The notes below the pieces were generated by a model. It searched no databases, was not told the origin of the DNA, and saw only the letters and a program-made list of their open reading frames with translations. The translations under genes and the position numbers were made by a program. Below are positions 1-8,526 of a stretch of DNA of 38,442 bases, in pieces. Within the stretch, counting starts at the first letter, position 1. Each line of letters begins with the position of its first letter. The stretch comes from JBMOGA01 sp049318625 (GTDB lineage: Bacteria; Pseudomonadota; Alphaproteobacteria; Rhizobiales; Hyphomicrobiaceae), in assembly GCA_049318625.1 (NCBI GenBank), contig JBMOGA010000035.1, forward strand, positions 1-38,442, written 5' to 3'.

Positions 1-2
1 GG

Positions 3-1328
3 CGGGCCGCCCACATCGATCAACTGACCGGCCTGCCCAACCGCCTCCTCCTGACCGGCCATCTGGCGAAACTGATGGAGACATCGCCGGCTGATGGACG
101 CCACCCGGCCGTCTGTGTCCTCGATATCGATGATTTCAAGGCCACCAACGATACCCTGGGCCAGACCGGCGGCGACGATCTGCTGCGGATCATCGCCCGT
201 CGTCTGAGCGCAAGTCTCGGCGCGAACGACATGGCGGCGCGCCTGGGTGGCGACGAGTTCGCTCTGGTGCTCGCCGACGTCGCTGGCCAGGAAGCCCTTG
301 CTGAGACGATCGCCGGGATCCGCAGCGCGCTTTCGGAGCCGATGACGATCGACGGCGCGCCCTGCGCCTGCAGCGTCGCCATCGGCTCGGCCATCGCCCC
401 CCGTGACGGCACCACGGCCGATGCCCTCCTCAACAGCGCCGACATCGCCGTCAACCACGCCAAGTCAAGCGGCCGGGCCAGTTACGCCCCCTTCCAGACG
501 CAGTTCCGGGAGGTCATGCAGAAGCGGGTTCGCATCCGCGCCGACATCCTGGGCGCGCTCGACCGCCACGAGATGGTCCTGTTCTATCAGCCCATCGCCA
601 GCACCACCGGCGGTCGCCACGTCGGTTTCGAGGCGCTGATCCGCTGGCAGCATCCGGTCCACGGCATCGTCAGCCCCGGCGCCTTCATCGAGGCGTTCGA
701 GGACACCAGGACAGCAGCAGCCATCGGCCGCTTCGTCACCGATTGCGCCTTCTCCCAGATTGCCGCCTGGCGCCGGGACGGGCTGGACCTCGGCAAGGTC
801 TCGATCAATCTCGCCACGGCCGACTTCCGTACCGGGAACATCGTGGAGCGGCTCGTAGCGGCCTCGCAGCTCTACCAGGTCCCGCCGTCGCAAATCGGGC
901 TAGAAATCACCGAGAACATCTTCCTCGGCGCCGGCTCGGAGGATATCGAGCGAGACCTGCGGGCTCTGCGCAGTCACGGATTCGAGATCGCCTTCGACGA
1001 CTTCGGCACCGGCTATGCGTCGCTGACCCACGTCCGCCGCTTCCCTCTCGATCGCGTCAAGATCGACCGCTCGTTCATCACGTCCCTGACGACCAACGAG
1101 AGCGACCGCGCCATCGTCTGTGCCATGATCGGCATGGCGCATGGCCTCGGCCTGCGCGTCACCGCGGAAGGGGTCGACAAGGACACGACGCTCGACCTGC
1201 TGGGCCGCCTCGGTTGCCACGAGGCCCAGGGGTACCTGTTGAGCAAGCCGATGCCGGCGTCGGAAGTCCCGGGTTATCTGGCCGCGCGCGGCACGCTCAA
1301 CTCGGCTGACCTGCGATCCTCGCCGTAA
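3..1328 (+). CDS. Diguanylate cyclase/phosphodiesterase (GGDEF-EAL), 5'-truncated by window edge
   Basis: The reading frame is open from base 3 and already encodes a GGDEF-domain opening (HIDQLTGLPNR), so the N-terminus, probably with a sensory or membrane region, lies outside the window. The GGDEF motif is exact (bases 246-260), predicting possible c-di-GMP synthesis. The allosteric I-site position, five residues before GGDEF, reads GAND instead of RxxD, so product inhibition is probably absent. The EAL domain follows: EAL at 630-638, then INLATADF, LEITEN, DDFGTGY, KIDRSF, TAEGV and EAQGYLLSKP. These supply all the usual metal and catalytic residues, so phosphodiesterase activity is expected. 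The last 55 bases overlap the convergent gene ending at 1274. Family assignment is certain; net activity (synthesis or breakdown) is inference. Confidence 0.95.
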   Translation, partial: RAAHIDQLTGLPNRLLLTGHLAKLMETSPADGRHPAVCVLDIDDFKATNDTLGQTGGDDLLRIIARRLSASLGANDMAARLGGDEFALVLADVAGQEALAETIAGIRSALSEPMTIDGAPCACSVAIGSAIAPRDGTTADALLNSADIAVNHAKSSGRASYAPFQTQFREVMQKRVRIRADILGALDRHEMVLFYQPIASTTGGRHVGFEALIRWQHPVHGIVSPGAFIEAFEDTRTAAAIGRFVTDCAFSQIAAWRRDGLDLGKVSINLATADFRTGNIVERLVAASQLYQVPPSQIGLEITENIFLGAGSEDIERDLRALRSHGFEIAFDDFGTGYASLTHVRRFPLDRVKIDRSFITSLTTNESDRAIVCAMIGMAHGLGLRVTAEGVDKDTTLDLLGRLGCHEAQGYLLSKPMPASEVPGYLAARGTLNSADLRSSP

Positions 1329-2473
1329 ACGTCGACCGTGGCGCCACCGGTGCCGCCCGCGTAGACGAGTTCGATCCGATCGATCGCCCCGCCGCCCTTG
1401 AGCGCGATACCGGGCGTGAACGTGCCGTCGGGAATCTCCTTGTCCACCGGATAGGTATCCCGCCGCCCGTCCGGATAGACGATGCTGATACCGCCGAGCA
1501 CGACGTGGCCGCCCGCCACCCTGAGGGCAACCGATTTGAAGCGTCCGGCGGCGATCCCCACGCGGATGGTGTCGCGCTCGATGCCGGCTCCCGTGCCGAG
1601 CAACGTCCAGCCGTCCGGGGCCTGCGGCGTATGGACGGCACCCGGCTCGCCGACCGCAATCATCCCCTCGAGATCCAGCCCGGCGGATCGCAAGCCGCGC
1701 ATCGGCTCGATCACCACCACGACCTCGCGCACGGGGATCTCGTCGAGAGCGATCAGTGCGGTGGCCGCACTCGGCGCCAGCCTCTGGCCAATCGGGGTCT
1801 CCCGGCTCGATCCGTCGTCGTGCACGATCAGCAGGCTGCGGACATGGACGGCAGCCCCCTGGGCACGGACCCTGAGCGCCGTGACGACCGCTGCCTGATC
1901 GGCGATCCGCAGGATGTGTTGATCGCGGGTCGGATCGATCCGCTGACGGTCGAGAACCACGGCGCGCGTCGGACCCGACCGTGCCTTGATCCGCGGGCCA
2001 GGCTCGGATCCTTGGCGGCGCTCGCCAAGCCCTGGAGCCCCGGCGACCGCCTCGCCCAGAACCCGGATGAGTGACCGGCCACCATGCGCCGGGCCGGCTT
2101 GCCCCACGACCTCGACCGCCTCGACCCGTCGGCCGTAGCCGGCCAGATCGTAGCTCGGCGTCGATTGCCCGACGCGCAGCGCGATCCCGATCCGGAGCCG
2201 TTCGCTGGCGCCGTTGTCGCAGATCACCCGAATCGCCTCGACCAGCAACTCGCCATGGACCGCCTCGAGGCGCAGCCGCTGCGCGCGTCCGTTGCCGCGG
2301 TCGATCGGAACGACGGCCCGACCGTCGGCGCCGAACGTCTGCTGGCCCAGCACCATCCACTCCGTCGCACGGGCAACGCCGGCCACGCCAATCAGATGGC
2401 CCAACGCGACGGCGACCACCGCCAGTGAGGTGCGGGCTGACAATAGGGCGCTCCGAGGTTTCTCATGAAACAT
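1274..2473 (-). CDS. Exported beta-rich repeat protein, hypothetical (paralogue of the next gene)
   Basis: A 399-residue protein with a Sec-type signal peptide (hydrophobic stretch at about 12-34, likely cleavage after ARA near residue 36). The mature part looks like three related units of about 100 residues (roughly 38-145, 170-265 and 286-390). Each opens with a Gly/Trp-Leu-Leu-Gly-like strand and has an alternating hydrophobic beta pattern with a VYPDG-type turn. The clearest is the third, which starts GWTLLGTGAGIERD and ends ATVDVYGED. The units resemble those of the protein at 2519-3691, and loosely the DUF2541-type beta-sandwich family; that link is unverified. The gene lies 45 bases behind its paralogue on the same strand, so they are probably co-transcribed. 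No catalytic motif is visible. A periplasmic or surface binding role is a guess. Confidence 0.72.
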   Translation of the reverse strand: MFHEKPRSALLSARTSLAVVAVALGHLIGVAGVARATEWMVLGQQTFGADGRAVVPIDRGNGRAQRLRLEAVHGELLVEAIRVICDNGASERLRIGIALRVGQSTPSYDLAGYGRRVEAVEVVGQAGPAHGGRSLIRVLGEAVAGAPGLGERRQGSEPGPRIKARSGPTRAVVLDRQRIDPTRDQHILRIADQAAVVTALRVRAQGAAVHVRSLLIVHDDGSSRETPIGQRLAPSAATALIALDEIPVREVVVVIEPMRGLRSAGLDLEGMIAVGEPGAVHTPQAPDGWTLLGTGAGIERDTIRVGIAAGRFKSVALRVAGGHVVLGGISIVYPDGRRDTYPVDKEIPDGTFTPGIALKGGGAIDRIELVYAGGTGGATVDVYGEDRRSAELSVPRAAR

Positions 2474-2518
2474 TCGGACCGTTATCGCCCCCGTCCCTTT
2501 CGCCGGGATGGTGGCCGG

Positions 2519-3691
2519 TCAGTGTTGCCCCCACACCTCGACGATGGCGGGCCGCCACGCCGTGGCCTGCCGGTCGAAGTACCGCGACCGGTAGCGCACG
2601 CGGATCTCGCGGATCGGCCGTGCCGGATCGAGCGCCACCGGCCCGAAGGTCTGCCCGGCGTTGACACGCCGTCCGACCTGGATGATCTGGGCGCCACCGG
2701 CCGCATAGACGACCCGCAGCTCGTCGAAACTGACAGCCCGGTCACGGACGGTGACCCGCAGATTGCGGAAGCCGCCCTCGTTGCCGCCGATCGGGATGAG
2801 GTCGCGGTCGAATCCGATGAATCCGGCTGTTTGCGCCCCGAGCAGGACCCAGCCGCCGTTGAATTCCCGCCCGGGCCCCGTGGGACCGAGCCATCCCTCC
2901 GCCAGCTCGCCGACCAACTCGATGCGGGCCTGCCCGCGAAAGCTCGGTCGCGACCGCGTGACGAATTCGACCCGACGGATGAAGCGGTCCGCCTTCACGG
3001 CGATCCACGGACTGACCCCGCCGGCGGCCACGCGCCCATCCATCGCAACGGTCTCGGTTTCGCCGTCGGCATAGAAGACGAGGCCGCGTTCCACGTGAAT
3101 CTCGTTGTCGTGCACCTTGAGCTTCAGCCGCGTGAACCGGCCGACCTCGCCGACCTCGAAGGCGTCACGGTCGCTGCGATAGCCGGCCCGTTGGATGCCG
3201 ATCAGCACCTCGCGGCTGTCCGGACCCTTGGGCGGCGCCGCGACGAGCGGCGTCTCGGCCCCGCGGCGGATATCCGCTCCAGTGGCCGATCTCAGCCCCC
3301 ACACCTCCAAGGTCGCCGGCGCCTTGCCCTCGGTCTCGGCCTGGTAGGTGACCGAGACGCGGTCGACGAAGCGATCGGTGCCCGGGTCGAGCGGCCGCGT
3401 GCGCTCGCCTTCCAGCAGCGCGATGTGCCGGGTTTCCGTGTAGCGGCCACCGCCCGCATACTGGATCTCGATCCGTGTCACGGCCAGATCGCCGGATTTG
3501 ACCTCCAGGCGCAGCGCCCGCCACTGCCCCGGCGCCGAGGCGACGTCGAACACCGCGACACCCTGCCGGCCCTGGGTGGGCTGCGCGGCGATCTTGGACC
3601 AGCCAGTCGGAGCCCGTGGCGCCTGTGCGGGCGCAGGCAGCGTACCGGCCACGAGAACCAGTCCTGCCAGCATCAGCCACATCGCGCGCAT
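2519..3691 (-). CDS. Exported beta-rich repeat protein, hypothetical
   Basis: A 390-residue protein with a clear signal peptide (hydrophobic residues 4-20, cleavage near APAQA at about 24). It starts at an ATG preceded by GGGGAGG at good spacing. Three repeat units can be traced at about 31-133, 157-262 and 281-390. They share strands such as RxLRLEVKxGDLAVTRIEIQYAGG, RLKLKVHDNEIHVERGLVFYADG and LRVTVRDRAVSFDELRVVYAAGG, and two units end in a VEVWG-type strand. This looks like a triplicated beta-sandwich, with DUF2541-like resemblance not confirmed. The next gene downstream (1274-2473) encodes a diverged version of the same architecture, implying duplication. Residues suggesting an enzyme are absent, and function is unknown. 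Confidence 0.75.
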   Translation of the reverse strand: MRAMWLMLAGLVLVAGTLPAPAQAPRAPTGWSKIAAQPTQGRQGVAVFDVASAPGQWRALRLEVKSGDLAVTRIEIQYAGGGRYTETRHIALLEGERTRPLDPGTDRFVDRVSVTYQAETEGKAPATLEVWGLRSATGADIRRGAETPLVAAPPKGPDSREVLIGIQRAGYRSDRDAFEVGEVGRFTRLKLKVHDNEIHVERGLVFYADGETETVAMDGRVAAGGVSPWIAVKADRFIRRVEFVTRSRPSFRGQARIELVGELAEGWLGPTGPGREFNGGWVLLGAQTAGFIGFDRDLIPIGGNEGGFRNLRVTVRDRAVSFDELRVVYAAGGAQIIQVGRRVNAGQTFGPVALDPARPIREIRVRYRSRYFDRQATAWRPAIVEVWGQH

Positions 3692-3828
3692 GATATCCTC
3701 CCCACCCGCGACCGGGAGCCATGTGGCTCCTGCCGTTGCGCCATTCCGTCGAGCCTCTTAGCATGCCGACCGAATTGACGGGTCCACATGTGCGGCAACC
3801 GCACGACGAGACAACAACAAGGTCGACC

Positions 3829-5235
3829 ATGACGAGTGCAACGGCATCTGCGGACCCACACGCGAACGTGGCGACCGCCATCGGTATTCTCAAACAGCGG
3901 TTCGGCGAGCGCCTTCAGACCGGCGAGGCCATCCGCCGCCAGCACGCCAACAATCTGACATGGCTCATCAACCAGCCGCCGGATGCAGTGGTGTGGGTGG
4001 AGCGCACCGAGGAGGCCGCCGAAATCGTGCGCCTCGCGGCCGACTTGCGCGTCCCGCTCATCCCGTTCGGGGCCGGCACGTCGCTCGAGGGCCATATCAA
4101 TGCGCCGCGCGGCGGCCTGTCTCTCGACTTCTCGCGGATGAACAAGGTCCTGCAGGTCAACGATCGCGATCTCGACTGCGTGGTCGAATGTGGCGTGTCC
4201 CGCAAGCAGCTCAACGACTATCTGCGCGACATGGGCCTGTTCTTTCCCATCGACCCCGGCGCCGAGGAAGCCACCATGGGCGGCATGGCGGCGACGCGGG
4301 CGTCCGGCACCAATGCCGTGCGCTACGGCACCATGCGCGAGAACGTGCTGAATGTGACCGCCGTGATGGCTGATGGAACCATCGTCCGCACCGGCCGCCG
4401 CGCCCGCAAATCCGCCGCCGGCTACGATCTGACCCGCCTGCTCGTCGGCTCGGAGGGCACCCTCGGCATCATCACCGAGCTGACGCTGCGCTTGTACGGC
4501 ATTCCCGAAGTGGTGCTGGCCGCCGTCTGCCCCTTCCAATCGCTGGAGGGCGCCTGCAACACGGTGATCCAGGCCATCCAGCTCGGCCTCGGCGTGGCGC
4601 GCATGGAACTGCTCGACGAGATGCAGATCCGCTCGGTCAACGTCCATTCCAAGACGAGCTTCGAGGAGCGGCCCACCCTGTTCGTCGAGTTCCACGGCAC
4701 CAAGGTCTCGGCCCGCGATACCGTCGAACTGTTCGGCGAGATCGCCCGCAGCGAAGGCGCCATCCGTTTCGACTGGGCCGAGCAGGAGGAGGAGCGCCGT
4801 CGCCTCTGGAAGGCCCGCCACGACGTCTATTGGGCGGTGCGCACGACCTGGCCCGGTAAGGATGTGCTGGCCACCGACGTCTGCGTGCCGATCTCCCGCT
4901 TGGCCGAATGCGTGCTGGAGACCCAGCGCGACATTCGCGAAACCGGCCTGATCGCCCCGATCGTCGGCCACGTCGGCGACGGCAACTTCCACACCACCCC
5001 GGTCTTCGACATGAACGACCCCGCCGAAAAGGCCAAGGTCGAGGGCTTCCTGGAGCGCTTGGCCGCCCGCGCCATCGCCATGGACGGCACCTGCACCGGC
5101 GAGCACGGCGTCGGCCAGGGCAAGATCAAGTATCTGAAGGCGGAGCATGGCGCCGGCATCGAGGTGATGCGCCAGATCAAGCGGGCGCTCGACCCGCTCG
5201 ACATCCTGAACCCCGGCAAGATCATCCCGGCCTGA
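3829..5235 (+). CDS. FAD-binding oxidase, D-lactate dehydrogenase (cytochrome)/GlcD type
   Basis: A 468-residue flavoprotein of the FAD_binding_4 plus FAD-oxidase C-terminal family, which oxidises D-2-hydroxyacids (D-lactate, glycolate, D-2-hydroxyglutarate) and passes electrons to the respiratory chain. The FAD-binding half carries PFGAGTSLEGHINAP (about 80-94) and a GSEGTLGIITELTLRL strand. The C-terminal half carries GHVGDGNFH (about 381) and GEHGVGQGK (about 424-432), both family hallmarks. The ATG at 3829 was chosen because AAGG lies seven bases upstream and the frame before it gives a non-conserved leader. No separate glcE or glcF subunit gene is adjacent, which favours a single-subunit mitochondrial-LDHD-like enzyme over the GlcDEF complex. 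Exact substrate is not determinable here. It converges on acsA. Confidence 0.9.
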   Translation: MTSATASADPHANVATAIGILKQRFGERLQTGEAIRRQHANNLTWLINQPPDAVVWVERTEEAAEIVRLAADLRVPLIPFGAGTSLEGHINAPRGGLSLDFSRMNKVLQVNDRDLDCVVECGVSRKQLNDYLRDMGLFFPIDPGAEEATMGGMAATRASGTNAVRYGTMRENVLNVTAVMADGTIVRTGRRARKSAAGYDLTRLLVGSEGTLGIITELTLRLYGIPEVVLAAVCPFQSLEGACNTVIQAIQLGLGVARMELLDEMQIRSVNVHSKTSFEERPTLFVEFHGTKVSARDTVELFGEIARSEGAIRFDWAEQEEERRRLWKARHDVYWAVRTTWPGKDVLATDVCVPISRLAECVLETQRDIRETGLIAPIVGHVGDGNFHTTPVFDMNDPAEKAKVEGFLERLAARAIAMDGTCTGEHGVGQGKIKYLKAEHGAGIEVMRQIKRALDPLDILNPGKIIPA

Positions 5236-5236
5236 C

Positions 5237-5271
5237 AAAAAAAGGTGCCGGACCTTCCTGGTCCGGCACCT
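5237..5271 (-). terminator. Intrinsic terminator of acsA
   Basis: A perfect 12-bp inverted repeat (AGGTGCCGGACC at 5243-5254 and its complement at 5260-5271) encloses a five-base loop. On the minus strand it is followed by seven T residues (A-run at 5237-5243 on plus), the textbook rho-independent form for the acsA transcript, whose stop codon is 25 bases upstream. On the plus strand the hairpin also follows the dehydrogenase stop at 5235 but has no U-tract, so bidirectional action is weaker inference. Confidence 0.9.
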
Positions 5272-5295
5272 CTCGGCGTTCCGCAGTGCGCAGCC

Positions 5296-7239
5296 TCAGC
5301 CGCGCTTGTTCTGCCGGTTCTCGATCAGATCGTTGACCACCAGCGGCTCGGCGAGCGTCGAGGTGTCGCCGAGGTTGGAGAAGTCGTCCTCGGCGATCTT
5401 GCGCAGGATGCGCCGCATGATCTTGCCCGACCGCGTCTTCGGCAGACCGGGCGAGAACTGGATGAGGTCCGGAGAGGCGATCGGCCCGATCTCCTTGCGG
5501 ACGTGGGTCACCAGCTCCTTGCGCAGCGCCTCGGTCGGCTCCTCGCCGGCATTCAGCGTCACGTAGCAGTAGATGCCCTGGCCCTTGAGGTCGTGCGGAT
5601 AGCCGACGACGGCAGCCTCGGCGACCTTCGGATGCGAAACCAGCGCCGATTCGACCTCGGCCGTGCCGAGCCGGTGGCCGGACACGTTGATGACGTCGTC
5701 GACGCGGCCGGTGATCCAGTAATAGCCGTCGTCGTCGCGCCGGCAGCCGTCGCCGGTGAAGTACGTACCCGGATAGGTCGAGAAGTAGGTCTGCACGAAC
5801 CGGTCATGATCGCGGAACACGGTGCGGGACTGCCCCGGCCAGCTGTCCTTGATGATCAGATTGCCGCTGGTGGCGCCAGCGATCTCCGTGCCCTTCTCGT
5901 CCACCAGAGCCGGCTGGACCCCGAAGAAGGGCAGCGTCGCCGAGCCGGGCTTCAGCTTGGTGGCGCCGGGCAGCGGGCTGATGAGAATGCCGCCGGTCTC
6001 GGTCTGCCACCACGTATCCACGATCGGGCAGCGGCCGTCACCGACCACGCGGTGATACCACTCCCAGGCCTCGGGATTGATCGGTTCGCCGACCGAGCCG
6101 AGCAGCCGCAGGGACGACCGGCTGGCCCGCTTCACGAGATCGTCGCCGCCTCCCATCAGCGAGCGGATCGCAGTCGGCGCGGTGTAGAAGATGTTGACCT
6201 TCCACTTGTCGACCACATGCCAGAACCGCGAGGCGGTCGGATAGGTCGGCACACCCTCGAACATCAGCGTGGTGGCGCCGTTGGCCAGCGGCCCGTACAG
6301 GATGTAGCTGTGACCGGTCACCCAGCCCACGTCCGCCGTGCACCAGTAGATGTCGCCGTCGTGGTAGTCGAACACGTACTGGTGGGTCATCGCCGCGTAG
6401 ACGAGATAGCCACCCGACGTGTGGACGACGCCCTTGGGCGTCCCGGTCGAGCCCGACGTGTAGAGGATGAACAGCGGATCCTCGGCGCTCACCTCGACCG
6501 GCGGGCAGTCGGCGCTGACCTTCACCAGCTCCTCGTGCAGCCAAAGATCGCGGCCCGCCGTCCACGGCACGTCGGCGCCGGTGCGGCGCACGACCAAGAC
6601 CTTTTCGCCGCCCTTGGTCTTCTTGAGTGCTTCGTCGCAGTTGCGCTTGAGGCCGACGCTGCGGCCGCCACGCAGGCCCTCGTCGGCGGTGATGATGAAC
6701 TTGGAATCGGCGTCGACGATACGGCCCGACAGACTGTCGGGCGAGAAGCCACCGAACACCACCGAGTGGATCGCGCCGATGCGGGCGCACGCCAGCATCG
6801 CATAGGCCGCCTCAGGGATCATCGGCAGGTAGATGGTGACCCGATCACCCTTCTGGACGCCGTTGGCCTTCAGCACGTTGGCGAACTTGCAGACCCGCTC
6901 GTGCAATTGCCGATAGGTGATCTTCTCGTCGTCGGTCGGATCGTCGCCTTCCCAGATGATGGCAACCTGGTCGGCGCGGGTCTTGAGATGGCGATCGATG
7001 CAATTGTAGGCAACGTTGAGGGTGCCGTCCTCGTACCACTTGATCGAGACATTGTGGGGGTCGAACGAGGTGTTCTTGACCTTGGTGTAGGGCTTGATCC
7101 AGTCGAGACGCTTGCCGATATCGCCCCAGAATCCCGACGGATCGGAAATCGACCGGGCATACATTTCCTTGTACTTGGTCTCATCGACCCAAGCGCGGCT
7201 CGCCCACTCGGCCGGCACGGCGTAAAGCTTCTCGGACAT
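5296..7239 (-). CDS. acsA: Acetyl-CoA synthetase
   Basis: A 647-residue AMP-forming acetate-CoA ligase, matching the usual length of the Acs family (about 650). It activates acetate with ATP to acetyl-AMP and then acetyl-CoA in the cytoplasm. Visible motifs are the P-loop TSGSTGTPKGVVH (about 260-272), YWCTADVGWVTGHSY, DTWWQTETGG, YFTGDGCRRDDDGYYWITGRVDDVINVSGHR, and C-terminal PKTRSGKIMRRILR. In the last, Lys606 is the conserved catalytic lysine that is acetylated to switch off the enzyme in many bacteria. The ATG at 7239 is preceded by GGAGGA and yields the standard MSEKLY-type N-terminus. A strong terminator follows. Acetate scavenging is the expected role. Confidence 0.98.
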   Translation of the reverse strand: MSEKLYAVPAEWASRAWVDETKYKEMYARSISDPSGFWGDIGKRLDWIKPYTKVKNTSFDPHNVSIKWYEDGTLNVAYNCIDRHLKTRADQVAIIWEGDDPTDDEKITYRQLHERVCKFANVLKANGVQKGDRVTIYLPMIPEAAYAMLACARIGAIHSVVFGGFSPDSLSGRIVDADSKFIITADEGLRGGRSVGLKRNCDEALKKTKGGEKVLVVRRTGADVPWTAGRDLWLHEELVKVSADCPPVEVSAEDPLFILYTSGSTGTPKGVVHTSGGYLVYAAMTHQYVFDYHDGDIYWCTADVGWVTGHSYILYGPLANGATTLMFEGVPTYPTASRFWHVVDKWKVNIFYTAPTAIRSLMGGGDDLVKRASRSSLRLLGSVGEPINPEAWEWYHRVVGDGRCPIVDTWWQTETGGILISPLPGATKLKPGSATLPFFGVQPALVDEKGTEIAGATSGNLIIKDSWPGQSRTVFRDHDRFVQTYFSTYPGTYFTGDGCRRDDDGYYWITGRVDDVINVSGHRLGTAEVESALVSHPKVAEAAVVGYPHDLKGQGIYCYVTLNAGEEPTEALRKELVTHVRKEIGPIASPDLIQFSPGLPKTRSGKIMRRILRKIAEDDFSNLGDTSTLAEPLVVNDLIENRQNKRG

Positions 7240-7367
7240 GGACCCGTTTCCTCCAGGGATCGCTGCTGTTGGCGCCAATATGGGCCAGCGCGGTGCGCCC
7301 TCGCAATCGCCCCGTTGGTCGTAAATCGTGCGGCGAGGACGACGGCGGGTCCGAACCGGGTCGACGG

Positions 7368-7784
7368 CTAGCCGGCCGAGAACCATCCGAGAACGGCACC
7401 CTGGATGACCAGCACCCCCAGCCAGTGGCCGCCGTCGATCAGCGTCAGGGTCCGGCGCGCCTGCTGGAAGGTGTGGTTGACCACCAGCGTCGTCAGAACG
7501 AAGCCCACGGCGATCAGTCCGCCCATCGACACGCCCTGGACGATGCCGTACGGCGCCTAGGCACCGAGCAGGGCCGACAGCATGAGCCCCATCACGAGAT
7601 TGGCGCCGAACGCCAGTAGCAGCGGCGCCGGATTGACCCCGCCCGGCCCTTTGATCTGCTCTTCTGTGAGACCAGCGGCGTCGATCCAGATTTTGGACAG
7701 GACCCCGTACCAGATCCCGCCGAACAGGAAACCGGCAATCCCAGCGGCGATAATGGCGACATAGTTGAGTGCGGAGAACGTCAT
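7368..7784 (-). pseudogene. DUF1761-type membrane protein interrupted by an in-frame amber codon
   Basis: From the ATG at 7784 the frame encodes 75 residues (MTFSALNYVAIIAAGIAGFLFGGIWYG...) typical of the start of DUF1761 integral membrane proteins, then meets TAG at 7557-7559. The same frame continues without another stop for 62 codons to TAG at 7368-7370. It encodes GGLIAVGFVLTTLVVNHTF, IDGGHWLGVLVIQGAVLGW and other text expected of the second half of the family. Together the two parts have the normal length of about 138 residues and four predicted membrane helices. The simplest reading is a recent nonsense mutation. Sequencing error or amber readthrough are alternatives. It is 71 bases downstream of the methyltransferase gene on the same strand. 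Confidence 0.75.
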
Positions 7785-7855
7785 CGCGGGCCACCCTCGT
7801 TCCTCGGCGCGATCCAGATTACCCAGACCAACGTGAGAACGGAAGGCAGCACCGT

Positions 7856-8521
7856 TCAATTCGCGGCGGCCGCGGGACGGCGCAACTCCCACACCGCCGT
7901 GCTCTTGATCTCGTTGTCTTCGAGCTCGCGGGTGACCGGCACCTGGTAGGTGGTGCGGCGCTCGAACCGGTCTTTGGGGAAATAGCTGCGCATCGGATCG
8001 CCGACCAGAACGCGGGCCCCTTGTGCCAGCGCCGCGTCCGCGAACGCGAGAGCCGCCGCCGCCAGCGGGCGCTCGTAGAACAGATCGCCGATCAGCAGTA
8101 CGTCGCACGGCCCGGGCGGCGCCACCAGCAGGTTGGCGCTGGTCACGGCCAGGGTCACGCCGGCCGCCGCCGCATTGAGAGCGACAGCCTGGATCGCAAC
8201 TGCGTCGATATCGGCCGCCAGCACGGACGAAGCACCGGCCAGTGCCGCCGCGATGGCGGTGATGCCGGAACCGGTCCCGAGATCGACGACGCGCTTGCCT
8301 TTGACGAGCCCCGGGTCGTCCAGCAGGTAGCGCGCCAGCGCCTGCCCGCCGGCCCAGGCGAACGCCCAGAACGGCGGCGGCACGTTGATCTCCGCCAGTT
8401 CCTCCTCCGTCTTGCGCCAGATCTCGAGCGACTCTTCGGCGAGGTGCAGGCGGATCTCCGGCACCAGCGGCGGCGCCAGCAGCCGGGTGTTCGCGAGAAT
8501 GAAGGCCGGCCAGTCGGTCAT
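7856..8521 (-). CDS. SAM-dependent methyltransferase, ETF-beta lysine methyltransferase-like (METTL20/Nnt1 family)
   Basis: A 221-residue class I methyltransferase. Motif I is VVDLGTGSGI, the acidic motif II is LAADIDAVA, and the family-specific PPFWAFAWAGGQALARYLLDDP lies just before motif I. This combination characterises the ETFBKMT/nicotinamide-N-methyltransferase-like group, whose bacterial members methylate lysines of electron-transfer flavoprotein beta. The substrate here is inference. The ATG at 8521 lies five bases after the stop of the upstream paralogue (8527), so the pair is translationally linked. Sequence similarity along the whole length (PLVPEIRLHLAEESLEIW versus PLVPEVPLYLARHSLDIW) shows tandem duplication. 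Confidence 0.85.
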   Translation of the reverse strand: MTDWPAFILANTRLLAPPLVPEIRLHLAEESLEIWRKTEEELAEINVPPPFWAFAWAGGQALARYLLDDPGLVKGKRVVDLGTGSGITAIAAALAGASSVLAADIDAVAIQAVALNAAAAGVTLAVTSANLLVAPPGPCDVLLIGDLFYERPLAAAALAFADAALAQGARVLVGDPMRSYFPKDRFERRTTYQVPVTRELEDNEIKSTAVWELRRPAAAAN

Positions 8522-8526
8522 CTGGG

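Noticed and set aside
3673..5238. A long minus-strand open frame opposite the FAD oxidase
   Set aside because: The plus-strand flavoprotein is unambiguous and the antisense translation has no recognisable domain.
5236..5271. Treating the hairpin as a plus-strand terminator of the FAD oxidase
   Set aside because: The T-run follows the stem only on the minus strand; plus-strand use is possible but not supported by a U-tract.
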